Assembly: GCA_003254905.1 (NCBI GenBank)
Contig: QANU01107566.1
Location: forward strand, 613,746 to 677,745
From: Nissolia schottii
Lineage: Eukaryota > Streptophyta > Magnoliopsida > Fabales > Fabaceae
DNA: 64,000 nt
Direction of reading: 5' to 3'
Shown here: positions 35,029 through 47,783 of the stretch, piece after piece
Numbering within the stretch: the stretch's first letter is position 1
Layout of the letters: each line of letters begins with the position of its first letter
Translations under genes and position numbers: made by a program
Notes under the pieces: generated by a model
Databases searched by the model: none
Told to the model about the DNA's origin: nothing
Seen by the model: the letters and a program-made list of their open reading frames with translations, nothing else

Positions 35029-38000
35029 TTACTTTTGGGATGCCAAACCCTTGAACAAGAACACACCAACAGCACCAACTGCCAAAGTCAGAACAAGGGG
35101 GATAGCAACGGATTCAATTTCACGCAGTCTGCTTGTCTGGTCTGCTCTTTCCACCCGTGACTTCTCTCCACAGTATTCATGAAACAGATTGCTCAGTGTG
35201 TCTAATTTATGTATGATTTGCCGTTGTCCTCGTGCAACAAGTAAAACCTATTAAAAAGAGAAAAATATTATTTGAACCCATGATGCATGGCTATAGTATA
35301 AGTCATAATATATGGATGTAAGTGCAAGTGAATTTAGGGTCTTTTTTCATCTAGGACTCAGGCTCTAATCATGTTTATCTGGCATGTGAGTCAGAATGCA
35401 TCTATTAATTCAGAAGACTCAGCGTGCATAAACTGTCGTGTGTTCAAAATGAGAGGGTATATCTGAACTACCTCCTCCATCAGGGGAGACTCCCTAGCCA
35501 ATAGGGAAGACGATGAAGAATGAGGCAGCAATGATCCAGTTAATGAACCATTTCCCAATCCAGTTACAAAGAGAGAAGTGGGAGCTGAGCCATTGCAGGC
35601 TTCAGCCTGCAGAGCCAAGTTTTGTTGGCTGGCTTTGCTGATTGCAAACTTTGAATTCATCTCCTCGATTCGCGAGGTAAATTCATCCATTCTTTCAGTT
35701 AATGTGGAAATTTGATCAGAAAGCTGAGTGATGACTCCCTGGACAACCCAAGCAAATATCAGCAGATGAATCATTTATATAGGAAAATAACAACTACAAC
35801 AACCAAGTTTTGTCCCACTAGGTTAGGTCAGCTACATGAAACAAACAACACAATAGGAAACATGACTAGGAAAATTAGAAACCAAAAAACAAGCCTTTTG
35901 ACAGTCACAATGGAAGAAAGTTATATTCTTGCGACTTCTCTATGCCAAAAAAAATAGAATAAAATAATTTTTAAAAAAAACATATATGTAATGTCCAATA
36001 AAGTTTGATATAAACTTGCAACACATCCTATCTAAAGTTTATTGCCAATGTGCAGTAGCAGTACAATTGCATATCATTGTTTTTTCTCCATTCCTATCTG
36101 CAGACTCAACATATAACTTTTCCAATTTCCACACAGTGAGATACAAAAGATGATAAATGAGTAGGCCAAAATGATGGTCATTGCATGACTTCTGAAGGCA
36201 CATATATCTTACTTGGTTAGCAACTGGTGTAGGTGATTCTAGAGCTTTCCCATCAAATCTTCTGTTGTTTATAGCTAGTCTAGTCAGCTTGGATAGATGC
36301 TTGTCCCTCTGACTAGAATATGAGTGAGAAATAGCACCACTGAAGACAAACATGAGAAAAACATCACAAGGCCTTACTTTAACATAATTTTATTCAGATT
36401 CAGAAAACCATAAGCTGAACATGAAAAGCAAGTAGAGGACACAACAACATTCTCTTCATGGCAAGGAGAATATGTAATGAAATTATTAATTACCGATTCA
36501 GATACTTCATTCTCCTATCTGCAGAAGCTCTAGAAAGGGCTTCTTTTGGGCTTGAAACCATATCATCCTCAATGCTTAGTTTTGACTTAAGATCCTCAGG
36601 TAGTGCCTGCATTTTGACCAAATCAGTGTATTATGCATGGCATAAGAAAACATTAAAAAAATAAAAATAAATATAAAAATAAAGTGGCAGGAGAGATCAT
36701 ACCATCACATCATTAACGAGCTTTTCTAGCTGAATTTGTTCAATGTAAGTGCGAGGAACATATGAACCATCCAACCCCAGTTTCTCTGCAACAAGTTTAA
36801 CATAGTTTCTATCTTTCCCTTGCACCTGCGAAACAAAATGAAACAGCTATCTGAGTTACCGACAAGAAAAGAAACTAATAAACACAGAATGTGTGTGAAC
36901 ATTTGGCCCAATCACCGTTGACCGCTTTAAAGCCAATGGCTGAAAAAATAACTTTTAAGCCAATTTATAAATAGGAATACAAAGTTTAGTTTTCAAAACC
37001 CGGGCCAACATGCTCCATTCCTATCCATAGATAATGTTGCACACATACATAGACATGTATATATGTATTCATTTAAATTGATGGGTTGTGGCCAAGCTTG
37101 GCCTTTATTACTCATACAAACAGGGCTAGGGATAGGCCAGGCTAGGGTCATGGCTCTAATGTAATGGTGCTTATATACTCTCAACCAAAAAGACCACACA
37201 TGAGAAAAGAACAAACATGGATAGATGAAAGATATTTATCAATAAACAACAATGAACCATAAAAGAACCTCACTAACATTAAATAATCAAGAGGCGCTTG
37301 GAACAGAACAACATATAATTGTTATTCATCTCAATTCCAACATAATGTACTAGTAATAAAGAAAAATATGTATGATATGCTGCTATACCTGGACATATAA
37401 CCGATTAAGTTGTTCTAGCCAATCAGTTTTTACAGACACTTTATCATCACAAAAGACATGGCTGCTTCTTTTCAGGATAGCTGCAATAGTGTACCCCAAT
37501 GCCATCAACCCTCCAAGAAGGCGCACGCTGACCTCGAAAGTTATTCTAGGTGATATTATAAATGGACTATCTGTAACCCATTCCTGAAAAGAATAAATCT
37601 CTATCAATATAGAGGTTTCAATGTAATCTTGCTTCTAAGTACAAATCTGTAACCAAATCTCAGACTCATAATTTTGCTACTAAAGCAAATAAACAATTAG
37701 AGTTGTTTCATAAATGCATATTTACCAAATTAGACAAGAAAAATATCCCTCGTTCGACATTTTCTCAACAATAACATAACAACAACAATCTAAAAGGTTA
37801 AGTTTTCAATAACTAAACCTCAAACATGAGATTGTACTTTCCATCCCGGTTTCTCATCCTCAAGTATGATTGACATGCTTCAGGGTCTTCCCCAGGGGGT
37901 AGAAGATATATGTCATATGTTTCCTCATTGGTTTCAGTATGCTCAGCACCAATAACTGCCTTGATTTGATCTACAGTCACAGGTTTTGCTGACTAAAACA

Positions 38001-40384
38001 GTATAAACAATCACAATAATGCATCAAAAGAAGACACTTGAAAACACAAAGCACCATACTAACGTAACATAGTTTCACCTTCAATATATAGGAAGGATTC
38101 TGGAATCCAGAGAATGGATTAAACTTGTTAATAATTTTTATATGCGCTGTTTGGAGATCTGGCTCAATAAAAGCTTTATACATAGGATATACCTACAAAA
38201 TAACAGGTAAGAATTAAAGTAGATACCTCTTAGGCGAACACAATGCATGTTTTTCGAATGCTCCTAAAGAAAAGAAAAAAAATCTAACATGGGATCAGTG
38301 AAAAACCGTTTCAGAGATTTGATGAATGATTTCTTCAGGCTCTTGACCAGCACGTTGAATGTCCCGTAAAACACGCTTGACAAGGTCAAAGTGAACTCCA
38401 CCGGTGACCGAAACACGAAGATCAAGCAAAGGTCGTAATTTTTCACTCAAGGCATAGATGCCTTCTATGATGACAATGCGAGAGCTAGGGGCTTCAACGG
38501 TCCTGTAAGCAATAAAGTAATAGTAACTGCAACAACATTTGGTTTATAATAATATGATATTATTGATAAGTGCTAATGTTTATCCAAACCTACACATTCT
38601 GTTAACCACACAACAGACATGCATGTGCATGTATGTGCTTTGTGTGTGTCTGTCTATCTAACTATGGATTGTTTGTGTGAATGCACAATAGATGCAAAAT
38701 CCAACAACAATATAATGCTAGATGATAGTGTGCATGTATTTATGAACTATTTTTTTGCATAAAAAAAATTATGAACTATTTTGATCCAAAAATTCAAGAA
38801 AACCAGAAATCACAAGGATTTTCATGACGTAAAGCATTTCATACACACACACTCACTATAACTTGATTCATAGAAGGAATCGGTAATCATTATTATTTTG
38901 TATTCTCTTTTCAAGTTTCCCTCATTTGTGAGAAAAAACCCTAGATAGCAAAGCCACAAAACAACCCTTTGCATATTCTAAAACAGAAGAAGTCGAAAGG
39001 TACACAACCTGTACCCTATGCGAGAACTAGACTTGAAATCATATATTGGAACCTGAACTGGCTTCCCTGCTTTAAGACCCCGTATATTTTCTAGCAAGGT
39101 ATCATAATCCGTCAACCGAGGGTCTGTTTAAAAAAAGCACGACATTAGAACTATGGATTGCATCTCATCCCTTCCTAATTCTTGATCATTTACTAAAATG
39201 ATAAAATAGTAAAATTATCTCTTAGAATTGTAAAGAGTATAATAAAGTTAGATACTACTGGAAACTAATGCATATTATCAGCAAAAGATGACAAACATAA
39301 AAACATGTTTGTTCCTCCATACATATATATATATATATAGGTCATGCAAATGTTACGTAGAAATTATGGCATGTAGGTCCAAGGTAGATTAGAAAGTTGT
39401 TCTATCTAGTGTGGTAAAAATGACTTTAGGATTATTTTCCAAAGTCACAAAAGGGATGGCAATAGAGAATGTGGATGCCATGCTAGAGATTTAAAATGCT
39501 GTTATTAGCTCTCACCTAATAAAAAATTAGCTTTAGATGATCAAGGGAAAATTAATGAAACTTGTCATTCTCGACTTGGAGAATTCAGAAAAGACATTCA
39601 CTGTAATCACTTGAGTCTTGCTTTTAAAAATTAAATATTAAAAACAGGACACATACAAATTGATTAAGTCTGAAATGATAACCATATATCCACAATGCAG
39701 TTATGCAAAAACCATAAAGAGAAATAAAACTTAATACACTTTTGTTGTTTACATTGAACCCTAATTTTTTTCGTCTTTTTTTTGTGTCAGTGTATGTGTT
39801 CTCTGAGATGCCTATCGATTGCTCAGCAGCAGAAATAACTTGGGCTAAAACATGTTCAAAGCCACATACTCACAAGCAACAAGAAGCAACAGTCAGTCTT
39901 GCTATGTTGACAATCAGAACAAAAAAATACATAGAGAGAAATAAACACGATCAAGAAAACTTCACAAAACCTTCATTGAAACAAGATAGATGTCCTTGCT
40001 CCTCATAGAATAAGCAAAAGGAAGTGGAAGCAGAGAAAACTTACCATCATAATTGCCGTCTATGATTCGACTAGAATCATTATAATTGTCCATTGTAATG
40101 ACAGCTAAGCTCGGCATAAAACTTTGGACCTTGTCAGTAAAAACAGTTTTCCCTGCTCCAGAGGGACCTGCAACTCCTACTAATATGATCCCATCATTCT
40201 TTTGAGCCAACAACTGGCATGCACGAATAACTATGAAGAACCCTTTCTCAAATGACAAAGAATCTTGGATTGGAACAATTTCATAGCGATCACAATCCTT
40301 TCTCTTAACTAGTTGAACCTGATCCCGCAGTAGGCCATGACGTCGCCGAGGAGAATCAGCACCAGAAACAGTATCTTGTGCCAT
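35029..40384 (-). CDS. Triphosphate tunnel metalloenzyme, TTM1/TTM2 type (uridine-kinase-like plus CYTH), 11 exons
   Basis: Exons (minus): 40384-40045, 39123-39009, 38502-38307, 38192-38079, 37992-37819, 37583-37389, 36825-36703, 36606-36494, 36339-36213, 35738-35472 and 35247-35029. All are in phase and encode 660 residues, close to Arabidopsis TTM1/TTM2. Residues about 65-220 are a P-loop uridine-kinase/phosphoribulokinase-like domain with Walker A GPSGAGKT at 73-80 and VITMDNYND. A divergent CYTH (triphosphate tunnel) domain follows (TYDIYLLPPGEDPEACQSYL, MFEEWVTDSPFI). A coiled-coil segment (QLSDQISTLTERMDEF) precedes a C-terminal membrane tail (IPLVLTLAVGAVGVFLF). In Arabidopsis these proteins are outer-mitochondrial-membrane pyrophosphatases affecting senescence and defence. 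TTM1 and TTM2 cannot be told apart here. The start is the ATG at 40384; the four codons before it are open but have no ATG. Confidence 0.93.
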
Positions 40385-40407
40385 TAAGGAAACCAAGGAC
40401 GTTCACA

Positions 40408-40787
40408 CCATATGCTGCAGAAAAGGAAGAAGGCAATGAAAATGACACAGCAGAAGACAGGAACAAAACCAGGACGCATAAGGACTTAAAACTGCACAAG
40501 TTGCACACGGAATCAAGGGGTGGCATTATCATATATCAAAACATATATTATAGTTACAAAATTAATATAATTTATTTTCTACTTTGCAGCTTACAAATTT
40601 ACCGTATGTTTCAATCATTAAGTGATAATCACATTCAAATGGCCGTGACAAGAGCAAATCCAACTCATATCTATTGGTCACTATTTTGGTAGTCATTCAT
40701 GTACGTTCATCGCTGTAAACCAATAAAGAAGTTAACTACAATTTCAAGCTATAGAAATATAAGTCAGAGAGTAATGCCACAGCCTCC
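40408..40787. other. 5' flank of the TTM gene with a probable 5'-UTR intron acceptor
   Basis: On the minus strand CCTTTTCTGCAG|CATATGG ends at about 40414, 30 bases upstream of the ATG. It is a good acceptor, so part of the 5' UTR is probably spliced, with the leader exon further right (perhaps 41200-41900). This is an inference from the site alone. Confidence 0.35.
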
Positions 40788-40933
40788 TAACTTTTTAGCC
40801 TAATTATCCTCCTAACAACCCCACAAAGACACTTGGCAATTTTGGGTGGCAAGATATGAAAAAAAAAAAGATGATATTATTGCCAAGTGTCACTCACAGG
40901 AGTTGTTAGGAGGATAATTAGGCTAAAAAGTTA
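40788..40933. mobile_element. 146-bp foldback MITE with a perfect 32-bp stem
   Basis: The 32 bases at 40788-40819 (starting TAACTTTTTAGCC) are the exact reverse complement of 40902-40933. Inside, ACACTTGGCAAT and ATTGCCAAGTGT pair as well, so nearly the whole unit folds into one hairpin with an A-rich loop. There is no coding frame. The exact arms suggest recent origin or selection on the hairpin. Confidence 0.8.
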
Positions 40934-42767
40934 TGTGCCTTGAGCATTTTTCATAAGTCAAAATAAAAGTCTTCACTGTAGCAAAACAATTAATCAAAGG
41001 GAACCAACCAGCTACCACCATCCCACTGTTAATAGCAGTTATGAAAACTCATATCCCCATTTGATGTTATCCCATGCAACTCAAATACATGAAGCTCTAA
41101 TTTGTTTCCACAAGGCATGATCATGTTATATAAATTGGCCCTTGAATGAATCAAAAGCAGTGTCAACTATATAACAGATTCTTCTGAATTTTCAGTACGG
41201 GAATAGATGGGACTTATAAGAACCATACCAACTAAATCTGCTGCTCCAACAGCAGCTTCTTTCCTTTCATTCCCACTTACACATGACACGAGAAATGCAT
41301 GTAAAAGTAAAATAGCAATAACTTAAGATCACAAACCATTTTCGGGTCCAAGATCCCTACAAGGAAATAAAATCCGGGAAAAACGATTGAAAAAAAAGCA
41401 AAAAGCAAAAAATCATCACGTGACAGTTCTTTTCCTGTTACAAAAAAAAAATGGAATATATATATATACACACACACCGGAGTTGACTTCAATTAAACGA
41501 CAAATTAAGTAAAAAAAAAAAAGAATAATTCAGGGAAAGAAAGAGGTCTTCCACAAAATTGAAGCCATTCACAAACTTACAAATTGAAAATGAATGATCA
41601 AGCAGTTGATGATAGTGAACAAAATCAGAAGGAGCTGCTGCAAAGTTCGAAATTGAAGGGTTTTTGTTTTGTGTGGAGTGGACCCTCTTCAAGTTGCTGA
41701 TGAAGGAAAACAGAGTTCAGCGAATTTTGCAGGCAGCTCTTGGTTTTGTTGGATATTTTTTGTTCACGAAGATAAAAAGACACGTGGAACGCCGTTATAG
41801 GATAATTCCAAAACTTCCGAGCGACCCGACACGATGTCACAGCTGAGGGTGGGTCGCCACTCAGCGCAGCAACCAAACAACACCCATTTATCATCAAGTT
41901 TAAACATTGCCTAATTAATATCATCACGCTTCATTAAATTTAATTTATGAGATACTAGAGGGCATGGTACCCTTTGGAAACCATAGAACTGTCTCTCAGT
42001 GGAATTGCTAACAAAAATTAAAATTTTTAAATATTGAAAATTCAAAAATTAAAATAGGGAGATGCTTTTTTTTAGATGATAAAGGGGTATAATGGTCAAA
42101 AAAATTGTGGTCAAAAGGTAGTTAAATATCTCTAGGCTCTTTATCTAATACTAGCGATTGCTTAAGCCACTTTATAACGTGAAATGTGGGTGAAAAAATT
42201 ATAAATAAATGTGAGAAAATAATTTTCAAAAAGATGGAAGTTCTATAAGGGTAAAATGTAGATAAAGAGTTAGACATCAAGGTATTTATTTTGTAGAATT
42301 TATTTTATGGAGTATTGTATAAATATAGACTAGTGGGTTTTAATAAACACTTTGTATCTGTCAAGTGGATAATATGAAGAAAGTGAGTGTGAGTGAAGGT
42401 AATTATATTTTATCTTAAAATATGTTTAATAAATATAAGTTTGGAATTCAAAAATTATTAAATTAAATTTTTAAGAATTAATAAAACGGTTACATTTTGT
42501 ATCCATTTTAATACTGTGTATATATATATACACACACAATAAGATAAAGGGGATTTTCCAATTTTGGGGTCCAACATTTTTTTCGTTTTTACCCTTTTGC
42601 AACTATTTTTTTTCCAATTTTTTTCAAAAAAAAAATTACTCACTTTCATCTCTTATTTCGAACAAAGATCCTGTAAAGTGAGAAGCTTACCTTAGAGAGT
42701 AAAGTAAAAACTTTTACTCTTAGATTAATAAAGTGTTAATGAACACCACTTCTCATATTATTAATAT
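40934..42767. other. Intergenic DNA right of the TTM gene
   Basis: This may contain the TTM leader exon and promoter. 41456-41478 is a (TA)n(CA)n microsatellite and about 42520-42540 a second one. No further gene was recognised. Confidence 0.4.
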
Positions 42768-43112
42768 AAGGCTATGTTTGGATTAGTGGCAAAGGATGGA
42801 ATGACAAATAATAAAATGACTAATTTCATTAAAAGTGTGTTTGGATGTAATTTTAATGGAGGGTGTAGGATGGAGAAGGAGTGTCACTTTGTCTCTCCTT
42901 CGTCACTCAAATTCTCCATTTTTTATCCCTCAAATTTGAGGGATTAAGGGAGGACAATGCTTTATTTTTGTTCCACTTTTCCCTTAAACTTGTGACACAT
43001 TTAAACAAGAGAATGGTGTGGTGTAAGTTTTTCCCTTCCTTGTCTCTCTCTCTCCTAATCCATTAATGACCATGCCCTCTTATCACCTAAAAAACTTTCA
43101 AACATAACATAA
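42768..43112. mobile_element. MITE-like element with CTATGTTTGG ends
   Basis: The left end GGCTATGTTTGGATTAG and right end TTTCAAACATAACA are imperfect inverted repeats. The interior is non-coding. Its ends resemble those of the element at 1088-1400. Confidence 0.35.
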
Positions 43113-43294
43113 GATTTGATACCCATTACTTAATTCAAATCCTCTAATTTCAGCATCCACTCTCCATCTATTTCTCTTTGTTCTTCTCACTCTCACTTCT
43201 TTTTTTAATAATTTCATATCTCATTCAATATTTTTTTATCGACAATCTATAAATCATTCAAATTTGTGGACACAAAATGTATGTAATCCGCTAG

Positions 43295-43990
43295 TATATA
43301 TATCTACATTAATAATAAAGGGGAATGAGGGGAGGGGGAAAGTGTTTTATGGTGTCCAATTTTACTTTCCTTTCTTACTCGTAACTACTATTGTCACCAT
43401 TACCCCATTTATTAATTGTTTTTATTGCAACGACCTCATAATTCAAAATCTCTTTTCACATCTCTCTTTGTCATTTTTTTTTTCATATTTCTACAACCCA
43501 CTTGCCACTACATATATTTCTCTTCAACTCTTATAAAAAAAAAGGACTAAAATTTATATGTAAAGAAAACAAATAAAGCATGCTAAAGTAAATTGCTACC
43601 AAAAAAATGACTTAATAGACATCACGATAATATAATACTTGACAATATCAAAGTACCTATCAAGGCCCACTAGTATTTAATAAAGGAGGATTCCTCTTTA
43701 GCACTCTCATTTTGGTGTCCAAATTTCCTTTTTCTAATTTTACCCTCCCCACTAATTTTATTTTGCAAAAAGTTTTTTTTTTATAATTTTTCTCATTAAA
43801 AATAACTATCCAGTTTCCATCTTTTACTCCAACCACTACTTCTCATTTTTTTATAATGTCTTTCTATTATCTTTCACATTTTCATGGTTTTCTTTTCATA
43901 CTTTCATTCATATTTGATTATGCCTTTTATTATCAAAAGGTCATACAAATTTAAAATTGATAGGCACGAAGTGCATATAACCCTACTAGT
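43295..43990 (+). mobile_element. Cluster of Helitron-like termini
   Basis: Three CTAGT-type ends occur: CCGCTAGT (CTAG at 43291-43294), CCCACTAGT (43670-43673) and CCCTACTAGT (43986-43989). The last is preceded by a small hairpin GCAC-GAA-GTGC at 43964-43974, as expected 10-12 bases before a Helitron 3' end. A 5'-type TCTACATTAATAATAAAGG starts at 43303, and TATTTAATAAAGGAGG follows the second CTAGT. Both units repeat the phrase GGTGTCCAA plus a TTTCCTTT-type block. This reads as two short non-autonomous Helitrons head to tail. No RepHel protein is present. Confidence 0.5.
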
Positions 43991-44314
43991 TAATAGTAAA
44001 GATAATTCCTATTTAAAAAATAAATAAATAAAACCTTATGAGATAATTGGAATTTAATTTTGATATAACGATGTAAAACGGTTCCAGTGAATGGACAATG
44101 GTGCATCAAAATTAATTTTAAAAGAATTGATCAACATAAATTAAAGAGTAAAGTTGTATTTGCTTCTCCAAAAATACAATGCTCACCTTATTAGCTTTCA
44201 AAAGCTTTGTCCTTCAACAATTAAAAATGTTACACATTAGTTATTTTGTTTTTCCTAAATATATATAGCAGTCATGTCATTAAAAATGATTAATATCGTA
44301 AAATTTTTAAAAAT
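43991..44314. other. AT-rich intergenic stretch
   Basis: Nothing recognisable between the Helitron-like ends and the next inverted-repeat element. Confidence 0.45.
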
Positions 44315-44985
44315 AAAATATAACCCCCTTCCCTAAAAGGATGCCTAAATAATACTCTCTTCCTTCTTATTTTAAAAACTTATACTCTCTTTCCCTGACA
44401 AAAAAAAAAAAACTACACCTTAATTAATATTTTTGACCAAGATACTCTTATACATATTTAAAAACAATTAAAACCTAAAATTATCAGTAATAATAACATA
44501 AAAATACTGATAAATGATTATGACAATTATATAAAATTATTCTATTAAAAAAATAAATTATTAATTAAGGACTAACAATATATTATAATTTAAAAAAATT
44601 AAGTATTTTTTAACCAGTTAATTTTAAAATAGTAATGTATATAAAATATAAATTTATATTTTTAAATCAATTGTTAAGAAAATACTTAATATTTTATTTT
44701 AAATTATCATAAATTTTTATTAATAACTTAAACTAATTAATAGAATAGTGTTTACACAATTATTATAATTATACACAAATATTTTTATATTATTATTAAT
44801 CAAATAATTTTATTTTGTTATAATTTTTTTGACGTTTATAACTATTTGTTATTGGTATTTTGATCAAAAATATGAAAAGAGATTAAAATGTAGCTTACTC
44901 ATATTTTTAAGGGGAATGAAGTGTAAATTTTTAAAATCAAGATAATATAATTTAGACATCTCTTAAGGAAGGGGGTTGTATTTTT
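44315..44985. mobile_element. Inverted-repeat element with TATAACCCCCTTCCC ends
   Basis: The left end TATAACCCCCTTCCCTAAAA pairs with the right end TTAAGGAAGGGGGTTGTA, and subterminal stretches (CCTAAATAATACT / ATAATTTAGACATC) continue the complementarity. The interior of about 600 bp is extremely AT-rich and non-coding. The superfamily is not determined. Confidence 0.55.
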
Positions 44986-47783
44986 TTTTAATTTTTTATC
45001 ATTGAGGGATTAAAATGGTGGCAAAAAATTTTAGAAAACTAATATGGTTATCGTTATAATTTTTGAGAACCAAAATAGTTTTACTCTAAAAAAAAGGTTA
45101 TAAAATAATTTTTATGATCAAATTTGTTAATAACATGAAATTTTATTATTAGACAAAAGTATGAAATACAATGAATTATATTTAAACTATATATTTGTTA
45201 AGGTCAGATATTGTGGGAAAAATTGTAATTTATCCCTTTAATTATATGTCGTGTATTTTACTTTGTTTACTTTTAAAAACATGTAAAATGACTCTTAATA
45301 TTTTATAACAGTGAAAAATGATTCTTACATGATCGAACTAACCTCATCTTTTTAAAGAAGAAAAGAATAGTGAGAAGAAGAGAATAAGCATAATTTGGTT
45401 ATTTAATAATTGATATTTACTTATGTAAAACGTTAAAAGGTCGATAACAATTTTTTTTACAACAAAGGTTGTTTTCAAGAATCTAATAGATTTGGGTAAA
45501 ATGAAAAATTTAATCAAAAGTTGTTTTGTCCAAAATAAGTTGAAGCTAAAAATTGGACATTTTACATCAAAAACTATTTTGCATAATACAAACGCAGTTG
45601 TATTTTTCCTAAATTAACCCTAATTATCAAATATTATATAATATAACTAATTATTTCATATCTTTTTTTTAATAATTTTATCATATAAAAGCAAATTTTT
45701 TTTCATGCAATCCACCAAAAAGATTATCTTAAAATCATTTTTCAATTAAAATATCAAAACATAAATTGATTCTCACATTATTGATTATATACAAAAATGA
45801 TTATTAAAATAAGCGATTATTTAAATAAATGCATTTTTATAGCTTTTCCAAACACTGACTCATATATCTTTTAAAGTCAATGAATAAAGTATACATGACT
45901 TATCTGTCTTGTGCTATCCCTTTGTGTTTGTGTGTTATCCCCTCGCCTCCATTATCGCTATTGCGTTATTGTCGTGCATTACCTCGTCGCCATCATACGC
46001 CCTCCATTCTCACCATCGTGCGTCTTAGCCATCTCACCTCCGTGACCGATCCTTTCCAATATAATCAACAGCCTATTGCCCAACCATTGTTTTCTTTCTC
46101 TGCTAGTACGTTTCTTCGATTTGATCATCCAATCAGTTTCTCAAGATCTGTTTTATATGTGTCCCAATCGAAAGTGAAACCATGAAGGAAGGATCAGAAA
46201 AAAATGATGAAGACGATGACAAAAAATCGAAGATCTCAAATTTAATAATTGTAAATTTTAGAAATTTGTGACTACTCTAGCTTAGTTGATGTCTCTACCT
46301 GTAGTACTTAGGTTTCAAAATTTCTGTCTCCTTATCTCATTTTTGCCTTAGAAAATGAATAGGGATTTTTCCTATTTATTATTTGATGTGGTTCTTAGGG
46401 ATAGTTTCGGTATTTATTTTTTTTTCAATGAATGAATATAATTTATCTATTTTTGTCTGAAAAAAAAGAGTATACATTACTTATAATTCAATGGATTAAA
46501 GTGATTTTTTGTTTTTTTGGTTCTTAACTTGTTTCAACTTTCAACATCTTATCATTTCTCAATTTGTGTTTTCATAGCACCACTAATTACTAACATTAAT
46601 GAAGTTGTAATTTTGGATTTTGACTCATTCGGCCCAAAGTTTTATTAACTGGGCCCTTTTCTGAAGTCCATCACACCTTCTCATCCAAGGCCAACCCCAA
46701 GCAACGATTTTTGTCCTACCCAATACCACAATTAAAAATGGCTCAGAATTTTCCAACAAAAAAACAAAGCTCAGAATTTGACTCGGTTAAACATTTTCAA
46801 TCAATGTTTTTGTCGTCTTTATGGAGCTGGGCATTGAACGATCTAACCTTGATGGCGAGAGAAGGCAGTTTCGACCAAAGCTATCGGTCATGACACCGAT
46901 TAATATGAGATTCTAATGGGTGCGGACCCCAACGAAATTCTATCTAGTGGCATCATGCGATTGATATATCTATATCTATACTTTTATGTTATTAATAAAA
47001 AAAATATTTAGTATTTCTAAGTTTTTTTTTCTAATTTTTTTCAATTCTAAACATAAATTCATTATAAAATGAAACATAAAATAAAATAAAATAAAAACAC
47101 TCCACCAATCTCACTCACAAAAAAAATTCTCATGATAAAACATCAAAAATATCATATTACTCAAATGAACAAATTTAAAAATTATTCTTAAAACAAACTA
47201 ATTTTCTTATAAAGAGAGTCAATTTAAATCTATTCCATAGTGACCCGGAATTTTTTTATTTTTTAAAGTCAATTTAAATTTATTTTAAATATTTTTTAAT
47301 CTTTTTTTTAAGTCAAGTTGATTTAAATCGACTCTTAAGTTAGGTTATATATACACACATACATTACGTACATACATGCATATACATAATACATAAATTA
47401 TGGTGAATAGACATTTTATTATATTATAATAGTGAGAAACAAAAACAAGACATAATTACTTTCTTTTTCTCGCTCATTTTTTTCTCTAACTCACAAAAAA
47501 AAACCTTAATTTTGGTAGACACTACAAATGAGTATGTACCTCTATTTATAAATCTAATTTTGGAAATAGTACTAACTCCTCATATATGCGTACAAAAATT
47601 ATCTATGAGTTGGCTCTATAAAGTGTAAAATGAAAATAAGAGTTAACTCATAGATACAAATATAATTATTTCAGTATTCACTTATTACATTACATTGAAT
47701 AAGTATTCAAAGAAAAATTGATTCTTTAAACTTCTTTACTCATCTAAGGAGCAAACATGTGCTCATAACGTGTTATGAAACTA
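44986..47783. other. AT-rich gene desert
   Basis: No gene or clear repeat is supported. Around 46630-46660 two GGCCC-type motifs occur without an identifiable gene. A pyrimidine-rich stretch lies at about 45910-46150. Confidence 0.4.

Noticed and set aside
39742-40008. Plus-strand open frame within TTM intron 1
   Set aside because: Intronic, opposite strand to the gene, without domain or context.
45880-46200. A 101-residue open frame in a pyrimidine-rich stretch
   Set aside because: No homology recognised. The composition explains the frame and no promoter or splice context supports a gene.
46620-46900. Promoter-like GGCCC motifs followed by a short open frame
   Set aside because: The motifs resemble site II, but the downstream frame has no recognisable product, so a gene is not supported.
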